This document shows positions 60,687 to 64,000 of a stretch of 64,000 nucleotides of DNA, piece by piece. The notes under the pieces are model-generated. The model saw nothing but the letters and a program-made list of their open reading frames with translations, was not told the origin of the DNA and did not search any database. The position numbers were made by a program, and so were the translations under genes. This DNA is from Apoda limacodes (Eukaryota > Arthropoda > Insecta > Lepidoptera > Limacodidae). The stretch covers positions 11,364,001 to 11,428,000 of the forward strand of contig OX291555.1 in NCBI GenBank assembly GCA_946406115.1, written 5' to 3'. Numbering within the stretch: position 1 is the first letter of the stretch; every line of letters begins with the position of its first letter.

Positions 60687-63001
60687 GTGTGGACAGCGAG
60701 TCAACGCAACGTGCTGGGGAAGCGAGGGACAGATCAGGGGATGAAATGTATTCTTATGTTAAGAGCGAGGCGCAAACGTGTCGTATTGACGACGAGCCGT
60801 GCGTGACAGCGCCACGCCCGTCCTGCAGAAATCACGCACAAGGAGACAGTGTGCTTGTGAACTTTACCAGATACCGTAGTTTAAAGGTACGTGTGCAGAC
60901 ACGTAAAGGACCGAAAGGAAACAATTTATGCAAAACAGAATTTACACGGAAATTTAACTTAAGGAAATTTATTCAAACACACAAAGGAGAAAGGTCATAC
61001 AAGTGTAACATAAATAACTATAAGTTAACACGAAAGGATAACTCGGGGTTACATACGCAAACACACGTGGGAGGAAAACCTAAGTGTGACGTGTGTGGCA
61101 AAGTGTTCGTTCAGTTAAAGAGACATACACGAACTCACACTGGAGAGAAACCTTATAAATGCGATGTGTGTGGCAAAGAGTTCGCACTGAAGGATCAGTT
61201 AAGAAGACATACACGAACTCACACGGGAGAAAAACCTTATAAATGCGATGTGTGTGGCAAAGTGTTTGCACTAAAGGAATCGTTGAAGTTACATACACGA
61301 ACTCACACGGGAGAGAAACCTTATAAATGTGGCGTGTGCAGCAAAGAATTTACCCAGATGCATAGCTTAAAGACACACATGTTGATACATTCAGGAGAAA
61401 GGCCACACAAATGTGATGTATGTGGTAAAGAGTTTACACTAAAGTGTACCTTGCTGAAACATATACTAAGCCACACGGGAGAAAAACCTTATAAATGTGA
61501 TGTGTGTAGCAAAGAGTTCACACTGAAAGTTCAGTTGAACAGACATACACAAACACACACTGGAGAGAAACCTTATAAATGTAACATCTGTGGCAAAGAG
61601 TTCGCACTGAAAGTTCACTTGAAGAGACATACACGAACCCACACGGGAGAGAAACCTTATAAATGCGATGTGTGTGGCAAAGAGTTCGCACTGAAGGATA
61701 CGTTGAAGAAACACACACGAACTCATATGGGAAAGAAACTTTATAAATGCGATGTGTGTGGCAAAGAGTTCGCACTGAAGTATCAGTTGAAGATACATAC
61801 ACGAACTCACATGGAAGAGAAACTTCATAAATGTGAATTGTGTGGTAAACTGTTTACACAGAAGGGTGAATTAAAGATACATAGTTGGACACATACAGGA
61901 GGAAGGTCACACAAATGTTTTGTGTGCAGCAAAGAATTTACACGGAAGAGTGACTTAAAGTCTCACATAATGATACATACAGGAGAAAAGCCACATAAAT
62001 GCGACGTTTGTGGTAAAGATTTTGCATTTAAGAACTCCTTGAAGAGACACACCTGGACACACTTGAAAGAAAAACCTTATAAATGTGGTGTCTGTAGCAA
62101 AGAATATCCACGGCAGAGTTACTTGAATTCTCACATATTGATACATATAGGAGTAAGGCCACACAAATGTAATATGTGTAGTAAAGAGTTTACATTGAAA
62201 AGTAGCTTGAAGACTCACCAATTGATACATATAGGAGAAAGGCCACATAAATGCGACGTATGTGGTAAAGATTTTGCATTGAAGAAATACTTGAAGAGAC
62301 ATACCCGGATACACGCGGGAGAAAACCCTTATAAATGTGGTTTGTGTAACGAAGAGTTTCTACTGAAGAGTTTCTTGAAGTCTCACATATTGATACATAG
62401 AGGAGAAAAGCCATACAAATGCGACGTATGTGGTAAAGAGTTTGCTATTAGGAATTCCTTGCAGAGGCATACAAGGACACACACGGGAGAAAAACCTTAT
62501 AAATGTGATGTGTGTAGCAAAGAGTTTGCACACAAAAGTAGCTTGAAGGGACATAGGTGTCCACCACATACCGTAGAAAAGCCACACAAATGTAAAATGT
62601 GTAGTAAAGAGTATGTCGAAAAGCGACACTTAGAGTATCATATGATGAATCACACAGGGGAAAGGCCTCACAAATGTGATGTGTGCAGCAAGGAATTTGC
62701 ACAGATTAAATACTTGAAGTCTCACATATTGATACATAAAGGAGAAAAACCACACAAATGCGACGTATGTGGTAAAGAATATGCAATAAGGCATTCCTGG
62801 AAGAGGCATACACGGACACACGCGGCAGAAAAACGCTATAAATGTGACGTGTGCAGCAAAGAATTTACATGGAAAAGTGACTTGAAGTTTCACATTTTGA
62901 TTCATAAAGGAGAAAGGTCACACAAATGCGACATATGTGGTAGGGAATTTTCAATGAAGAATTCCTTGAAAAGGCATAAACGGACACACGCGGGTGAATA
63001 A
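60687..63001 (+). CDS. C2H2 poly-zinc-finger protein, intact array (copy 3)
   Basis: Single open exon of about 770 codons, entered in phase 1 from an upstream exon. It has an acidic/polar N-terminal linker, two degenerate fingers (LCKTEF...; CNINNYK...), then 23 C2H2 fingers with TGEKPYKC-type linkers. Finger 1 has only 9 residues between the second Cys and first His, so its fold is doubtful. Finger 18 has an H-X4-H spacing (HRCPPH). All others keep C-X2-C-X12-H-X3-H. This family normally binds DNA in the nucleus, and the target cannot be read from here. It ends at a TAA that replaces a linker Lys, followed by dead fingers. An ATG at 60650 in the same frame gives a possible unspliced start. 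It is the only one of three arrays without the finger-9 frameshift. Confidence 0.92.
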
Positions 63002-63271
63002 CCTGATAAATGTGATGTGTGTGGCAAAGAGTCTATTCAGAAAATTCCCTTAAACATATATCGATGGACACACATACAGGAGAAATGCAGCAAAGAATTT
63101 ACACGGAAGAGTCACTTTAAGTCTCACATATTGACACATACAAGATTAGGCCAGACAAATGTACCTCATTTGTGTAACAAAGAGGTTTTTACGAAAGAAT
63201 TACATGAAGTCCCGCATATTGATACACACACAGCTGAGAGATCATATAGGTGCAAAATGTATTATAAATGA
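63002..63271 (+). pseudogene. Decayed C-terminal fingers after stop, copy 3
   Basis: PDKCDVCGKESIQKIP here against EFSQKIT in copies 1 and 2: the Phe of the finger core is lost. The rest matches to CKMYYK and TGA. Decay is therefore continuing independently. Confidence 0.8.
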
Positions 63272-63818
63272 TAAACAGTATGTAAATTGACATTAAACGT
63301 TTATTTAAAGGTCCACGCTATGTCGGTACATGCATGTATACATAACGTCCTTCTCTGACATTATATATCCCAAAATTCAAGTTTTAAGTTGGTTTCTTGC
63401 GCTGTGGAGGAATAATGGACCGTGGTTTTTATTACGTAAAAACTATTTATATTGTTAAGCTTGTTTGTAATACAAAATATGTATCTATTTGTTGATTCAC
63501 TATAATATTTTGTTTCGTTCGGAGTTTTACAAACTATTAGATGCTGGCCCTGGCAATAAACCATTATTGTAATTAGTTTGTAAAGCAAATTTTAGTTAAT
63601 TATCTTGAAGATTCAAAAGTGTTCCTGGAAACTCATTAAAATAAAAAGATTTTATAATAAGTACTAAGCCAATAATGGACAGTTAGGGAACCAATATGCA
63701 GGTACATGTTTAAAAAATCTAATATATTTATACATATATTAACAATTTTTTGGGTTACACAGCGGAATAGTTAAACTTATGTGTCATTATCTATTGACCA
63801 AATTCAAATTCTCATTTA
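63272..63818. other. 3' flank of array 3, keeping sequence lost in units 1 and 2
   Basis: After 63515 it follows the 20420-20680 paralogue (TTCGGAGTTTTACAA, then GATGCTGGCCCTGGCAATAA). At 63785-63799 the Tc1 insertion site is unoccupied, reading CATTATCTATTGACC. Confidence 0.85.
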
Positions 63819-63948
63819 GGGGCTAACATAGGTGAAAGTGGCGCCCTCACTAAATTTTTTTAATTTCCATTAAATACAAACTCATTTACAAAAAAGTGCT
63901 CAAATTAAAAGTTTTATGTACAAGTAAGCAATTTTTAGAAAGTTTTAT
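63819..63948. mobile_element. Foldback/MITE-like element, left half only, unit 3
   Basis: It begins GGGGCTAACATAGGTG at a TTTA border and runs into AAGCAATTTTTAGAAAGTTT. It then breaks off into the RTE-like repeat. It is complementary to the right end kept at 2776-2858. Confidence 0.88.
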
Positions 63949-64000
63949 AGCTATAGTTCGTTTAGGCTCATTTATAGTTATTCCCGCGGGAAATTTTGAA
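63949..64000 (-). repeat. RTE-like/SINE-like dispersed repeat, start, unit 3
   Basis: CTATAGTTCGTTTAGGCTCA and TTCCCGCGGGAA match 5028-5090. Continues past the window. Confidence 0.6.

Larger units (their letters stand above)
30680..60928. repeat. Tandem segmental duplication, unit 2
   Basis: Near-identical repeat of unit 1. Its right edge runs into the third zinc-finger exon. The flank just upstream of the finger exons stays nearly identical between units (29000-30440 against 59240-60686). Divergence rises inside the exon from about base 60811. That places the duplication boundary, or a crossover, in or just upstream of the zinc-finger exon. Confidence 0.95.
60929..64000. repeat. Third, diverged unit (start only)
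   Basis: Homologous to the first 2.6 kb of the other units, but with many more differences. It keeps about 300 bp after 63515 that units 1 and 2 have lost. From 63949 it jumps to sequence matching 5028 onward, so it lacks the right half of the foldback element and the LINE. It is cut by the window end. Confidence 0.9.

Overview
The window is AT-rich eukaryotic DNA dense in transposons. It most likely comes from a moth or butterfly. The reasons are phase-1 GT/AG splicing of C2H2 zinc-finger exons, N-terminal exons with the ELYADxEVKEEL type of acidic motif, and a dispersed repeat that opens with AAGTGCGAGTCGG and closes with CTACGGAACCCTAAAAA, which I associate with lepidopteran genomes. No operons, CRISPR arrays, tRNA or rRNA genes were seen.

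The main structure is a tandem segmental duplication of about 30.3 kb. Base 1 corresponds to base 30680 and, in the third copy, to base 60929. Unit 1 is 1-30679, unit 2 is 30680-60928, and unit 3 (60929 onward) is cut by the window edge. Units 1 and 2 align almost base for base, with scattered substitutions and a few indels of 6 to about 400 bp. Unit 3 differs clearly, both in its zinc-finger exon and in the structure just downstream of it.

Layout of one unit, using unit 1 coordinates: poly-zinc-finger exon (1-2343); foldback element (2596-2858); RTE-like repeat with a nested, nearly intact LINE (2915-5205); GC-rich 3'-end retroelement with poly(A) (5816-6199); RT scrap (6403-6690); long non-coding stretch; N-terminal exon A (about 11557-11788); decayed antisense LINE (13634-15820); lepidopteran dispersed repeat (15905-16877); N-terminal exon B (about 17337-17649); decayed Tc1-like transposase (18880-19560); antisense GC-rich retroelement joined to a relict zinc-finger 3' end (19870-20640); internally deleted Tc1 element (20679-21273); P/THAP9-like transposase relict (22900-23385); antisense LINE between 340-bp direct repeats (23163-26433); transposase-like fragment (27662-28391); minisatellite (28514-28745); MITE (29167-29314); then the next zinc-finger exon at 30441.

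Host gene logic (inferred): exons A and B both end in phase 1 at a GTTTGT donor. The zinc-finger exon starts at a TTGCAG acceptor in the matching phase, so each unit can supply alternative N-termini to the finger array of the next unit. Only the third array (60687-63001, 23 recognisable fingers) is intact. Arrays 1 and 2 share a 2-bp deletion and a 2-bp insertion that introduce a stop after finger 8. All three share a later stop that cuts off a decaying C-terminal finger block.

An older duplication lies inside the unit. The zinc-finger 3' end and its downstream flank (2287-2590, 5195-5480, 5755-6330, 9075-9360) recur in order, in compressed form, at 20102-22440. This older copy preserves pre-insertion sites for elements found in the other copies, so insertion order can be read directly. 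An assembly artefact (two haplotypes placed in tandem) cannot be excluded for units 1 and 2 without read-level data.
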